NCBI GenBank assembly: GCA_023388515.1
Contig: JAEWGD010000040.1
Coordinates: forward strand, 1 to 47,120
Origin: Bacillota bacterium
Lineage (GTDB): Bacteria > Bacillota > Clostridia > Oscillospirales > Ruminococcaceae
Direction of reading: 5' to 3'
DNA: 47,120 nucleotides
Made by a program: the position numbers and the translations under genes
The notes under the pieces: model-generated
The model's input: the letters and a program-made list of their open reading frames with translations, nothing else
What the model was told of the DNA's origin: nothing
The model's database searches: none
Shown: positions 1 to 8,466 of the stretch, piece by piece
Numbering within the stretch: position 1 is the first letter of the stretch
How the letters are laid out: every line of letters begins with the position of its first letter

Positions 1-43
1 CTTCTTAAATTCGTCTGTGTAATTTTGCTTTTTTCCAGCCATG
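1..43 (-). pseudogene. Start of an IS3-type transposase OrfA, cut by the window edge
   Basis: Only the first 14 codons are visible, reading MAGKKQNYTDEFKK, which is the usual opening of IS3/IS150-group OrfA helix-turn-helix proteins. A strong Shine-Dalgarno (AGGGAGG) sits five bases before the ATG at 43. The rest of the element lies outside the window, so completeness cannot be judged. Confidence 0.6.
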
Positions 44-71
44 ATATCCTCCCTATTTTACGCTTTTTCTC

Positions 72-101
72 ATTATACCATGTCCGAATGCTTTTTGTCT
101 A
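72..101 (-). promoter_or_regulatory. Promoter of the transposase fragment
   Basis: On the minus strand TAGACA (96-101) and TATAAT (72-77) are separated by 18 bases and point at the transposase start at 43. The outer end of the insertion element must lie beyond this, in about 100-120, but no terminal repeat could be identified from one end alone. Confidence 0.5.
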
Positions 102-107
102 ATTTAG

Positions 108-495
108 TATAACCGATCCAAGAACAGCCCGCCAACCGCTCCGATAATTGTCTGCCCGGTATCCGGCAGTTCAAGCTACAATGGCATCCCGCGTTTTATG
201 ATTACAACGGGCATTGAACCGGATGGTCAGACGCAGATTGTGGAAGTGAAAATAGATTCGGGAGCGTGGTTCAACAGCGTAGACAACCCTGAGATGTTTT
301 CCGTAAGTGGATACCTGGGCAATGGTGTAAAAACGATGTTTCAAGCGGCAACATTGACCACAGGAAACCATACTGTGACCATACGTTGCCTTGACAGCGA
401 TATCGAGTCTTCAAGTCCGGAGGTTGTTCGTACATTTACGGTGCTGTCACCACCGTTCGAAACAATCACTGCAAACGAAACCTATGTGAAGGCAG
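108..495 (+). pseudogene. Internal fragment of an Ig-like/repeat protein, both ends lost
   Basis: The plus frame is open from 108, before the first ATG at 198, and reads like the middle of a larger protein: a proline-rich opening, then a beta-rich stretch with GNHTVTIRCLDSD and TFTV strands typical of bacterial Ig-like domains. The fragment looks less AT-rich than the genes beside it. On the left it meets the IS3-type transposase region, and on the right it runs into the antisense strand of a truncated helix-turn-helix gene at about 495. It has no start codon or ribosome binding site of its own. I read it as a gene remnant left by rearrangement. The parent protein is not recognised. Confidence 0.5.
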
Positions 496-655
496 CGCAT
501 TCGCTCATTATAATGATCTTATCCAGATCCGGCGCACTTTGCCCACTTTCCCACTTTGATACCGCCTGGCGTGAAACACCTGTATTCTCTGCAAGTTCCT
601 CTTGAGAAAGACCTTTCATTTTCCGTAAGGTCTGTATTCTGTCCGCTATATCCAT
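482..655 (-). pseudogene. Truncated XRE-family transcriptional regulator
   Basis: The 57-residue product opens MDIADRIQTLRKMKGLSQEE and contains the complete XRE helix-turn-helix (SRQAVSKWESG), then stops soon after the DLDKIIIMSE segment where normal members continue for many more residues. The last five residues (CAAFT) come from foreign sequence. Start chosen at ATG 655 because AAGGAG lies nine bases upstream; an earlier ATG at 688 has none. The truncation point coincides with the end of the plus-strand Ig-like fragment, so both genes were broken at one junction. The DNA-binding half might still fold, but function is doubtful. Confidence 0.65.
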
Positions 656-697
656 AACGACACACTCCTTTTTATTTGATGAGCTCATGATAACATG

Positions 698-748
698 ACT
701 GCCGGTTGCGCTCCACCAAGTGCGCTTGGTTTCTTGTCAACCGGCAGT
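698..748. repeat. Nested inverted repeat upstream of the XRE fragment
   Basis: ACTGCCGGTTG (698-708) is perfectly inverted at 738-748, and inside it CCAAG and CTTGG (716-720, 725-729) form a second stem. It is rich in G and C compared with its surroundings and has no T-run on either side, so it is not an ordinary terminator. It lies about 45 bases upstream of the XRE start and could be an operator or an attenuator. Confidence 0.45.
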
Positions 749-891
749 TGCATATCTCATTTATATTGTTTTTCTGAGCAAATCAAGCCAGTTTGGTAAT
801 GAAACAAACAAAGTGGTTTACGATATAATAGCTACAACTTAGGGCGCCATAGTTTTGATTAAGTATTGAAATAATTGCAACCACCGATAAA

Positions 892-1302
892 TCATTCTTG
901 TTTCGGTATGGTTCCTATTAAATATATCATAGGGATCAGAGTAAATATAAACTCTGTGCTAAAGGCAACAACTAACCATAGCTGTAAACTTGACGGCCAT
1001 GGCCAAATGAGCTGTATTACAATCCTCGATAACCATATAAGGGTAAAGAACGCATAAAATATCCGCAATTCTCCCGAACCATCAAATAACTTCTTTTGCA
1101 CTATTAATAACAGCAAACTAATTCCTGCTAACAAAAAGGAAAAGCAAAAATTTATGTAGTTTATTGATTGGATTATCTCGGTCGGAGCATCTGGTATATA
1201 CGAAAACCAATTTGAGGAATATGGTACAGAAAAATGCCAAACGGCAACTATAACACCAATAATACATGCAATATTAAAGAATACTTTTGCAACTTTTTTC
1301 AT
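892..1302 (-). CDS. Small four-helix membrane protein, unknown function
   Basis: The 136-residue product is mostly hydrophobic, with about four membrane-spanning stretches (around residues 8-25, 50-67, 80-98 and 108-130) and short loops. AAGGAG lies seven bases before the ATG. I recognise no family or catalytic motif. It lies 47 bases downstream of the CPBP-type protease in the same direction, so the two probably share a transcript. Such pairs are seen near bacteriocin self-immunity loci, but nothing here proves that role. Confidence 0.7.
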   Translation of the reverse strand: MKKVAKVFFNIACIIGVIVAVWHFSVPYSSNWFSYIPDAPTEIIQSINYINFCFSFLLAGISLLLLIVQKKLFDGSGELRIFYAFFTLIWLSRIVIQLIWPWPSSLQLWLVVAFSTEFIFTLIPMIYLIGTIPKQE

Positions 1303-1349
1303 TTTTAATCTCCTTAAATTCGTAGTTTATTTAGCAATTAATAATCATG

Positions 1350-2036
1350 TTATAGTATAGAAACCCATAATACAATCATGGCATCGTACACGCCATGAGC
1401 GATGATCAACGAAAGCAGGGTACAACCTTTGATTTTCTCTCTAAATATACAATATAGAAATCCAATGAATGCCGTCATAAAAATCTGAATGATATTTCCG
1501 TTGAATATATGAAACAACCCAAACAGTAAAGATGATGTAGTAATAGCAAACCACTTAGAGTTTTTTATTGCCAATAATTTGTGGAATATGTAACCGCGAA
1601 AGACCAATTCTTCAGCAAGAGCAACTCCCAATATTGCATAGATAAATTGATAAACGAATTGATATGTCTGCGTGTAAGTTGTGTTTCCAACCATATCTTT
1701 AAAGCCAAGCATAATGGGGAGAACAGTCAAAACTAACGACATAACTAAAGCAAGTAATACGCCGATGCCTATTTGCGACAGAATCTTTTCTTTTTTGAAG
1801 CCGATACTGCTGAGCTTTTCTTTGTTCACAATCATTAATATCGCTGGAACGAGGAAAAGCAACCATTGCGTGAAAATCATAAGAACCATACGCAACGGCA
1901 AAGGGAATGACATCAGTAAATGTTGATTAAACATCGACAAACCAAAGACGGCAACAAATACACCGCAAACAGCTATAACAAGCTGTATCATTGATGATTT
2001 TACCTTTGACTTAATTAACCCTGTGTTTTTTTCCAT
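1350..2036 (-). CDS. CPBP-family intramembrane metalloprotease
   Basis: The 228-residue multi-pass membrane protein has the CPBP/Abi signature: the EE pair at 142-143 followed by R147 (AEELVFRG), a histidine at 176 (FGLFHIFNG) and a histidine at 214 (IIAHGVYDA). Known members are intramembrane proteases related to CAAX prenyl endopeptidases; many bacterial ones process peptides or give bacteriocin self-immunity. Six to seven membrane helices are visible. GGAG lies seven bases before the ATG. It is first in a likely two-gene operon with the small membrane protein downstream. The substrate is unknown. Confidence 0.85.
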   Translation of the reverse strand: MEKNTGLIKSKVKSSMIQLVIAVCGVFVAVFGLSMFNQHLLMSFPLPLRMVLMIFTQWLLFLVPAILMIVNKEKLSSIGFKKEKILSQIGIGVLLALVMSLVLTVLPIMLGFKDMVGNTTYTQTYQFVYQFIYAILGVALAEELVFRGYIFHKLLAIKNSKWFAITTSSLLFGLFHIFNGNIIQIFMTAFIGFLYCIFREKIKGCTLLSLIIAHGVYDAMIVLWVSIL

Positions 2037-2077
2037 AACTAAACTCCGTTTCTAAAATATTGATATAAGAATTCAAA

Positions 2078-2197
2078 ACATCCAACCTGCTCTCACAACC
2101 TCGCCAAAAGCCGAAAAAACATCCAACCTGACCACTCACGAACGCTGACATCTAACCCGACCACTCGCGGGGCACTGACATCTAACCTGACCACTTG
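2078..2197. repeat. Four degenerate direct repeats of an ACATCYAACCYG core
   Basis: Copies begin at 2078, 2119, 2148 and 2178 (spacings 41, 29, 30). The last three extend to ACATCTAACCTGACCACT and two are preceded by CTG. A short ORF passes through them but has no coding character. Multiple spaced terminal repeats are a feature of some insertion-sequence ends (for example the IS21 family), so this may be a decayed element end; that is inference. Confidence 0.5.
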
Positions 2198-2259
2198 ACT
2201 ATCAAAAACCGCTCTTATGGACTTGTTCCCGCGAAGCAAAAAAACCTCATTTTCGTTCA

Positions 2260-2314
2260 ATGGGTTTTTCACCCATATGTGCTGAAAACCTTGATATATA
2301 AGGGTTTTTAGCAC
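2260..2314 (-). terminator. Two hairpins downstream of the methyltransferase gene
   Basis: Directly after the methyltransferase stop, GTGCT-AAAACC (2279-2290) pairs with 2303-2314, and ATGGGT/ACCCAT (2260-2276) forms a second small stem. No clean U-run follows, so termination efficiency is uncertain. Confidence 0.4.
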
Positions 2315-2316
2315 AC

Positions 2317-3675
2317 TCACTCTTTTACCCTTGACATCAATACCACTGTCTCAACGTGCACGGTTCGAGGGAACATGTCAACTGCTGACACCTTTGACAC
2401 CTCATAGCCCAGGGTATTAAGAATTGCACAATCTCTTGCGGCGGTGGAGGGGTTACACGATACCATAACAACACTTGTTGGGGCAATTTTCGAAATTGAG
2501 TTAAGAGTTAGCAAATCGCAGCCTTTTCTTGGGGGATTGACTATAACCACATCTATTTTTTTATTTTGTTGCACTATTTTTTCGGCGAACTCTCCAGCAT
2601 CACTGCAATAAAATTCTGCATTATCAATTGAATTCAGCTCTGCATTTTCGGTTGCATTTTTTATAGCTTGAGGAACATCGTCAACTCCTATGAGGCTTTT
2701 CAGCTGTTTCGCCATCGATAGCCCTATTGTGCCAGCACCGCAGTACAAGTCAAGCAGGGTATCATTAGGAGTTATATTCGCAAATTCTTTTGCAATATTA
2801 TATAATTTTTCAGCTTGCTTAGTATTTACCTGATAGAATGAATTTGGCGAAAGCAGAACTTTATTTCCACACATAATGTCGGAAATATATAGCTCACCCC
2901 ACGCAATATAATTTTTTCTACCTAAGATTATATTTGTGTTTTGCTTATTAACATTCACAACAATTGACTTTATGTTTGCGAATTCGCTTGCAAGCATCTC
3001 ACACAAATCTGATATATCGTCAGCAATATTTCTTGTAGTAACAAGGCAAATCATAGTTTCGTTTGTGTAATATCCTTTTCTTAGATAAATATGACGAAGT
3101 GCTCCCTTGCTTGTCTGCTCGTTATAAACGCTGATATTTTTCTCATTAACATAATTAATTATCCTGTTTACAATCTTCTCAAACTCTTTTGGCTGTATTT
3201 TGCAGGCTGTAAACGGGACAACTCTATGACTTCTTTTTGAATAAAATCCACAAAAGGCTTTCCCGTCAATCTCTACAACTGGATACTGAGCCTTATTTCT
3301 ATAATATTCCGTTTCATCACAAGCAAGAATTGGTGCAAATTCAGGATTAAGCTTACCTATCCTTGTAAAAGCGTCCTTTACAACATTTTCTTTAATTGAA
3401 AGCTCCGACTTATAGCTGATATGCCTGTAAGCACACCCTCCACATCTTCCAAAAACCTCACAATCAGCGTCAATTCTATCACTTGACGGCACAAGTATAG
3501 TATCTATAATGCCGTAAGCATAACTTTTTTTGATACTAACAATTTTCACCAAAAGCTTGTCCCCTATTGCTGTCTGTGGGACAAAAATCGCCATGCCCTC
3601 AAACCTTCCAACACCATTTCCCTCTGAAGATATTCCCGTTATTTCTAATTCCACAACATCATTTTTTTCAACCAT
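2317..3675 (-). CDS. rlmD: TrmA/RlmD-family RNA (uracil-5-)-methyltransferase
   Basis: The 452-residue protein has an N-terminal TRAM domain (about residues 1-60), iron-sulfur cysteines C72, C78 and C81 (DCEVFGRCGGC), a SAM-binding motif DLYCGAGTIG and the catalytic VSCNPST cysteine near the C-terminus. This family methylates C5 of uracil in 23S rRNA (U1939, or U747) or in tRNA, using SAM. Paralogs in Clostridia are hard to tell apart by eye, so the symbol is tentative. Start chosen at ATG 3675 because GGAG lies about nine bases upstream; the ATG at 3684 sits on the Shine-Dalgarno itself. Confidence 0.85.
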   Translation of the reverse strand: MVEKNDVVELEITGISSEGNGVGRFEGMAIFVPQTAIGDKLLVKIVSIKKSYAYGIIDTILVPSSDRIDADCEVFGRCGGCAYRHISYKSELSIKENVVKDAFTRIGKLNPEFAPILACDETEYYRNKAQYPVVEIDGKAFCGFYSKRSHRVVPFTACKIQPKEFEKIVNRIINYVNEKNISVYNEQTSKGALRHIYLRKGYYTNETMICLVTTRNIADDISDLCEMLASEFANIKSIVVNVNKQNTNIILGRKNYIAWGELYISDIMCGNKVLLSPNSFYQVNTKQAEKLYNIAKEFANITPNDTLLDLYCGAGTIGLSMAKQLKSLIGVDDVPQAIKNATENAELNSIDNAEFYCSDAGEFAEKIVQQNKKIDVVIVNPPRKGCDLLTLNSISKIAPTSVVMVSCNPSTAARDCAILNTLGYEVSKVSAVDMFPRTVHVETVVLMSRVKE

Positions 3676-3741
3676 ATATTTCATTTCTCCAAGTTTATAA
3701 TTTAATCTACTACTTCACCTTATAGACACTGCTATATTCAA

Positions 3742-3781
3742 AAATATAAATGCAAGCTGAAACCTCGCCTGCATTCATATT
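3742..3781 (-). terminator. Terminator after the zinc-ribbon protein gene
   Basis: On the minus strand AATATGAATGCAGGC pairs with GCTTGCATTTATATT across a nine-base loop and is followed by five T. It closes the recJ-rel-MBL-hemZ-zinc-ribbon gene run. Confidence 0.65.
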
Positions 3782-3792
3782 CTATGATTAAT

Positions 3793-4146
3793 CTATAATT
3801 TCTCACCACATCCAGAACAATATAGACTTTTTGGTGTGTTCCTTTTATTGCAATATGCACATCGAATTGACTTCATTTCCATATATCTTATATTAGCATT
3901 GCTTAGCTCATCTCTGGCATCACCAATTTGCTCCATTATATCTGCAATAATTTTACTTTCATCCTTTAAACCCGTTTCTGTTAAATACTGTGCCTTACCC
4001 AAGCGTTCATACAGCGAATTAAGTCTATTCTTTACCTGTGTCTTTTCAATATATCTCTTTGATAGCTGAACTGCCTCACCTGTTTTTGTCGCAGCCGTAT
4101 CGAAACATTTTCTTGCTGTTGACACTGTATCATCAAATGTAACCAT
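3793..4146 (-). CDS. Small zinc-ribbon protein with helical N-terminus
   Basis: The 117-residue product has a long, probably coiled helical region (residues 1-85) and a C-terminal zinc ribbon (CAYCNKRNTP then CSGCG). ATG 4146 is preferred because GAGGAGGGG lies just upstream. It overlaps the end of hemZ by 14 bases, so translation is probably coupled. Similar small zinc-ribbon proteins are common in Clostridia with no assigned function; the ribbon suggests protein or nucleic-acid binding. Confidence 0.7.
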   Translation of the reverse strand: MVTFDDTVSTARKCFDTAATKTGEAVQLSKRYIEKTQVKNRLNSLYERLGKAQYLTETGLKDESKIIADIMEQIGDARDELSNANIRYMEMKSIRCAYCNKRNTPKSLYCSGCGEKL

Positions 4147-5632
4147 AATTCCCCTCCTCATATTGTAGTAAGGACTCTCTCCAGTCCTTACTTTCGGTTG
4201 CCTTTTTATTCATAAGTTCATCAAAACGGTTGATATACTCATAAGGAAACTTATAATTATGAACCCTCATAAGTCCTCCGTTTGGATAAATAAGCTTAGT
4301 TGATGCTGAACATCCAGCTCCTAAAACCGTTTGTGTTTCGTCCATAATAAAAATATTATACAAGCTTTCCTTTCCGCTCTTGGCATAACCTGTGTTCTCA
4401 AGATTTTCCACTGTATTTTTCTGTCGATACAGATAATAAGGATTATAACCATTATCCGTCAATGCTTTCAAGCCATACTCAAGCATTTGAGAAACAGGAT
4501 TACCAACATGGTTTTCGCCCTCTGAATACAGGCTTGATGAGCGTTTTAGCGTCAGCGTATGAATTGTAACACTTTCAGGGTCAAGTGAGATTACCTTATC
4601 CAATGTACTCTTAAAGCTTTCAACAGTTTCCGTTGGAAGTCCTGCAATCAAATCCATATTTATATTATCAAACCCTAACTCCTTAGCCATTATGTAAGCA
4701 TCAACTGTCTGCTTTGCAGTATGGTTTCTGCCAATAACCTTTAATACGTCATCGTTCAAGGTCTGTGGATTAACTGAAATTCTCGTTGCACCCATCTCTT
4801 TTATAACTTTAAGCTTCTCAAAGGTTATCGTATCAGCACGCCCTGCTTCTACATTATATTCACGAACTGCTGAAATGTCAAAGTTTCTGGATAAACATTC
4901 CATAACTTTTTGCAAATCCCCAGCCTCAATTGATGTAGGAGTACCTCCACCAATGTATATAGTATCTATCTTCAAGCCTAATTCCCTAACAAAACTCCCC
5001 AACTGTCCTAATTCAATACAGAGATATTTTATATAGTCAGGAATAAGTTTTTTTGCTATTTCTATCGAATGTGAAACAAACGAGCAATAGCTACATCTTG
5101 TTGGGCAAAATGGAATTGAAACATAAAGGCTTACTGTTTTGCAATCATTAGTGTTAATAAGTGGTATCTGTATTTTAGCAATCTCATATGCCAACTCAAG
5201 CTTTTCATTACTAACTAGAAATCTATCTTTCAGCACAGCAAATACTTCTGTCTTGCTAAGTCCTTTTTCTATCAAGTCAGTAATTTTTTTAACAGGACGA
5301 ATTCCAGTTAACATTCCCCATTTTGGCGTTATCCCCGTAACTTCTGATAGGCAAAAGTAAACAATCTTGCATAAATTATACTCACATAAATCCTTTTCCG
5401 TCTTAACTTTTTCATTGGAAATATGGTACGCCATACGCTTTATCTTATCGCCAATTCTAACATAAGCATACAGATAGGTAAAGCTTTTACCTTTTTTAAC
5501 TCTAGTCATAACCATATCGCCATCACAATTTCTTTCATCGTATAAAAAGTTAAAACGCTTAGCTGGAATAAAAAGCTTAATGGTTGACTCAACCTCATAT
5601 TTAATTGTATGATTACTAAATAAAATCGTCAT
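4133..5632 (-). CDS. hemZ: HemZ-type radical SAM protein (oxygen-independent coproporphyrinogen dehydrogenase family)
   Basis: The 499-residue protein carries the radical SAM cluster motif C176-x3-C180-x2-C183 (PFCPTRCSYC), the GGGTPTS SAM-binding segment and a HemN-type C-terminal region, after an N-terminal extension of about 165 residues typical of HemZ. The family oxidatively decarboxylates coproporphyrinogen III, though the role of many HemZ proteins is not settled. No other heme gene is nearby, so a different radical SAM role is possible. It overlaps the MBL hydrolase upstream by 17 bases and the zinc-ribbon gene downstream by 14. Confidence 0.85.
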   Translation of the reverse strand: MTILFSNHTIKYEVESTIKLFIPAKRFNFLYDERNCDGDMVMTRVKKGKSFTYLYAYVRIGDKIKRMAYHISNEKVKTEKDLCEYNLCKIVYFCLSEVTGITPKWGMLTGIRPVKKITDLIEKGLSKTEVFAVLKDRFLVSNEKLELAYEIAKIQIPLINTNDCKTVSLYVSIPFCPTRCSYCSFVSHSIEIAKKLIPDYIKYLCIELGQLGSFVRELGLKIDTIYIGGGTPTSIEAGDLQKVMECLSRNFDISAVREYNVEAGRADTITFEKLKVIKEMGATRISVNPQTLNDDVLKVIGRNHTAKQTVDAYIMAKELGFDNINMDLIAGLPTETVESFKSTLDKVISLDPESVTIHTLTLKRSSSLYSEGENHVGNPVSQMLEYGLKALTDNGYNPYYLYRQKNTVENLENTGYAKSGKESLYNIFIMDETQTVLGAGCSASTKLIYPNGGLMRVHNYKFPYEYINRFDELMNKKATESKDWRESLLQYEEGNYGYI

Positions 5633-6257
5633 ATGGGTTTCCTTTTAAATATGGGTTATTATTTTTTTCATAAGCCAAAGTCGTTTCTCCCTCATGTCCA
5701 GGATATACAGTATAATCCTTTTCAAGTGCATTAAGCTTTTGCAATGATTCGCTCATTTTAGTGAAATCACCATCTGGTAAATCAGTTCTGCCGATAGAAC
5801 ATCTGAACAATGTATCACCACTAAAAATACAATCATCACATATATAACAAACACAGCCATTAGTATGTCCAGCAGTATGCATAACCTTAAATTCAAGTTC
5901 ATCAAGAGTAATTATATCGCCATCTTTTATTTCAGTATAATTCTCAATCTTCTTAAAATTAGTTTCGCCAAGATTTATAGCCAAGCTCCCTACCTCACTT
6001 TTAATCTTCATGGCATCGCCCGAATGAACATAAACCTCAGCACCCGTCTGCTTTTGCGCCTCATAAACTCCACCAATATGGTCATAATGCCCATGAGTCA
6101 AAAATATTTTCTTCAGCGTTAAACCATTCTCTTTCAGATACTGCAAAAGCTTTTCAGGCTCTCCACCTATATCAAATGCAACTGCATTCTTATTCTCCGT
6201 TTCAACAATATAACAATTCGCCCTTAGTTCACCAAGTGGCATTACTTTTACTTTCAT
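5616..6257 (-). CDS. MBL-fold hydrolase, glyoxalase II-like
   Basis: The 213-residue product has the metallo-beta-lactamase zinc motif H55-x-H57-x-D59-H60 (LTHGHYDH), then HTNG, GDTLF and PGHE metal-ligand segments in the usual order. Members hydrolyse thioesters such as S-lactoylglutathione or related substrates; the true substrate here is unknown and a clostridial glutathione route is unlikely. ATG 6257 is preferred because GGGGG lies six bases upstream. It lies 16 bases after rel and overlaps hemZ. Confidence 0.85.
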   Translation of the reverse strand: MKVKVMPLGELRANCYIVETENKNAVAFDIGGEPEKLLQYLKENGLTLKKIFLTHGHYDHIGGVYEAQKQTGAEVYVHSGDAMKIKSEVGSLAINLGETNFKKIENYTEIKDGDIITLDELEFKVMHTAGHTNGCVCYICDDCIFSGDTLFRCSIGRTDLPDGDFTKMSESLQKLNALEKDYTVYPGHEGETTLAYEKNNNPYLKGNPYDDFI

Positions 6258-6273
6258 TTTCGTCCCCCTAACT

Positions 6274-8466
6274 TTATAATCCAGCCTTATCAACTGAAAT
6301 AACGCCTTTTATTTTCTTCAACCTATCAAAAAGGTTATGCAATTGTTCTTTTCCAGATATATTAATCGATGCCTCAAAAATAGCATTCCCACTCTTTAGT
6401 ATTCTTGACGATGAATGGTTAATTGGAATTCTCGCTTCAGCAAGGATTGCAGATATATCATACATCAAACCAACTCTATCATTAGCAATTACTTTAATTC
6501 CAGTTCTCATGCTTGATTTAAAGCTATCAGTCCACTCAACCTCAACCCATCTCTCAAGGTTATTGCCTTTTTCCATTGCTGATTTATAGTTTGTACAATT
6601 TTGATTATGAACTGAAATTCCATGTCCCCTTGTAATAAACCCTACAATCTCATCTCCAGGCAATGGATTACAACATTGCGAAAACTTCACAAGCACATCA
6701 TCTATACTATCAAGAATTATACCACTCTTACGATTTGCATTCTCTTTTGGCTTAATAATATTCGTACTTTCAATCTTCTCAGCTTCATCACCATATTTCT
6801 TAATATAGCTATCTTTAAGCCTTGTCATTATTTTGGACAAAGTTATACCACCATATCCAACAGATGCGTAAAAATCATCAATCGTTGAGCAGTTGTGCTT
6901 TTTCAAGTCATCACTTAAAAATTCAGATAAATCCTCTTCAGGCACATTAATTCTAAACCTTTTAAATTCCTTTTCAAACTCTGCTTTACCTGTTAAAACA
7001 TTTTCCTCTCTACGCTCCTTCTTAAACCAAGAACGCATTTTAGACTTAGCCTCACTAGTTTTAACAATGTCAATCCAAGCTCTATTCGGACCTTTATCTG
7101 GGTCTTTACTTGTCATAACCTCTACAATCTGCCCCGTCTGCAACTTATAATCAAGTGGCACCATCTTGCCATCTACCTTTGCACCAGTTGTATTATGCCC
7201 TATCTGTGAATGTATTCTATAAGCAAAATCTATCGGTGTTGAATCAGTAGGCAAAGTTATAGAATCCCCCTTAGGAGTCATTACAACAATATCCTCTAAA
7301 GCTATGTCGCTTTTAATAATCCGTACGATTTCCTCTACATCATCAGAAGTCTGTTGAGCCTCAATTACCTGTCTTACCCAAGCAAGCCTCTGATCCATTT
7401 TATCTTTACCCTGTACACCCTCTTTATATTTCCAGTGTGCAGCAATACCATATTCAGCAGTATAATGCATATCCCAAGAACGAATTTGCACCTCAAAAGG
7501 AATACGCTCACGACCAAGAAGCGTCGTATGAAGTGATTGATACATATTAGGCTTAGGGGTGGAAATATAATCCTTAAACCTATTTGGAAGAGGTCGGAAC
7601 ATATCATGCATAATTCCCAAAACATTATAACATTCCCCAACTGTTGTTACTATAATTCTAACAGCATATTTATCATACACTTCATCAATAGTCTTATTGT
7701 TTATAAAGATTTTCTTGTAAATTCCATAAATGCTTTTTACTCTACCCTCTATATAAGGTGGGCTTTCAAATTCTTCCACCCTAAGCCTATTAGCGATTTT
7801 CTCTTTAATCGTGGAGATAAACTCCTCACGTTCACCTTTTTTTACATCAATAATATGCTCTACTTCTGAATATGCATAAGGGTCAAGGTAATGGAATGCC
7901 AAATCCTCAAGCTCATCCTTAACAGCCCTTATTCCAAGCCTATGAGCAATCGGTGCATATATGTGCATTGTTTCCAAGGCTGTATTTCTCTGTTTATGTC
8001 CTGGGCGAAAGCTAAGTGTACGCATATTATGAAGCCTATCACAAAGCTTAATAATTATAACACGAATATCCTGTGACATAGCAAGCATCATTTTTCTTAC
8101 ATTCTCTGCCTGTTGTTCTTCCTTGTTGAACATCGGCACTTTGTTAAGCTTTGTAACACCATCAACAAGCATTGCTACATCTTGCCCAAACCTTTTTCTA
8201 ACTTCATCCAAAGTAGTCGGAGTATCCTCAACAACATCATGTAGCATTGCTGCACATATAGTATCAGTATCCATTCCAAGCTCAAGTAAAATATATCCAA
8301 CAGCAAGTGGATGTATAATATATGGCTGTCCAGACGAGCGTGTTTGCCCCTCATGTGCCTTATTTGCAAATTCGTAAGCTGTAATAATTTTACTCAAATC
8401 ATATTGCTTATCATCAGTTAATATTTTCTGTATTAAAAGGTCTATTGTATAAATATCACCGTTCAT
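6274..8466 (-). CDS. rel: Bifunctional (p)ppGpp synthetase/hydrolase
   Basis: The 730-residue protein has the full Rel architecture: an N-terminal HD hydrolase domain with intact HDVVED at 76-81, a synthetase domain with GRVKSIYGIYKK and the YQSLHTTLLG signature, a TGS domain (around 390-450) and a C-terminal ACT domain. Both catalytic halves look intact, so it should make and degrade the stringent-response alarmone (p)ppGpp. Its ATG overlaps the recJ stop (ATGA) and AAGGAG lies six bases upstream, so it is co-translated with recJ, a common clostridial arrangement. Confidence 0.96.
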   Translation of the reverse strand: MNGDIYTIDLLIQKILTDDKQYDLSKIITAYEFANKAHEGQTRSSGQPYIIHPLAVGYILLELGMDTDTICAAMLHDVVEDTPTTLDEVRKRFGQDVAMLVDGVTKLNKVPMFNKEEQQAENVRKMMLAMSQDIRVIIIKLCDRLHNMRTLSFRPGHKQRNTALETMHIYAPIAHRLGIRAVKDELEDLAFHYLDPYAYSEVEHIIDVKKGEREEFISTIKEKIANRLRVEEFESPPYIEGRVKSIYGIYKKIFINNKTIDEVYDKYAVRIIVTTVGECYNVLGIMHDMFRPLPNRFKDYISTPKPNMYQSLHTTLLGRERIPFEVQIRSWDMHYTAEYGIAAHWKYKEGVQGKDKMDQRLAWVRQVIEAQQTSDDVEEIVRIIKSDIALEDIVVMTPKGDSITLPTDSTPIDFAYRIHSQIGHNTTGAKVDGKMVPLDYKLQTGQIVEVMTSKDPDKGPNRAWIDIVKTSEAKSKMRSWFKKERREENVLTGKAEFEKEFKRFRINVPEEDLSEFLSDDLKKHNCSTIDDFYASVGYGGITLSKIMTRLKDSYIKKYGDEAEKIESTNIIKPKENANRKSGIILDSIDDVLVKFSQCCNPLPGDEIVGFITRGHGISVHNQNCTNYKSAMEKGNNLERWVEVEWTDSFKSSMRTGIKVIANDRVGLMYDISAILAEARIPINHSSSRILKSGNAIFEASINISGKEQLHNLFDRLKKIKGVISVDKAGL

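Noticed and set aside
2093..2320. 75-codon ORF over the repeat array
   Set aside because: It has no ribosome binding site, starts inside the neighbouring gene and its product is a translation of the repeats and hairpins.
7374..7640. ORFs antisense to or in other frames of rel, recJ, fusA and similar genes
   Set aside because: They lie inside well-conserved genes, lack ribosome sites and show no family resemblance; they are frame shadows.
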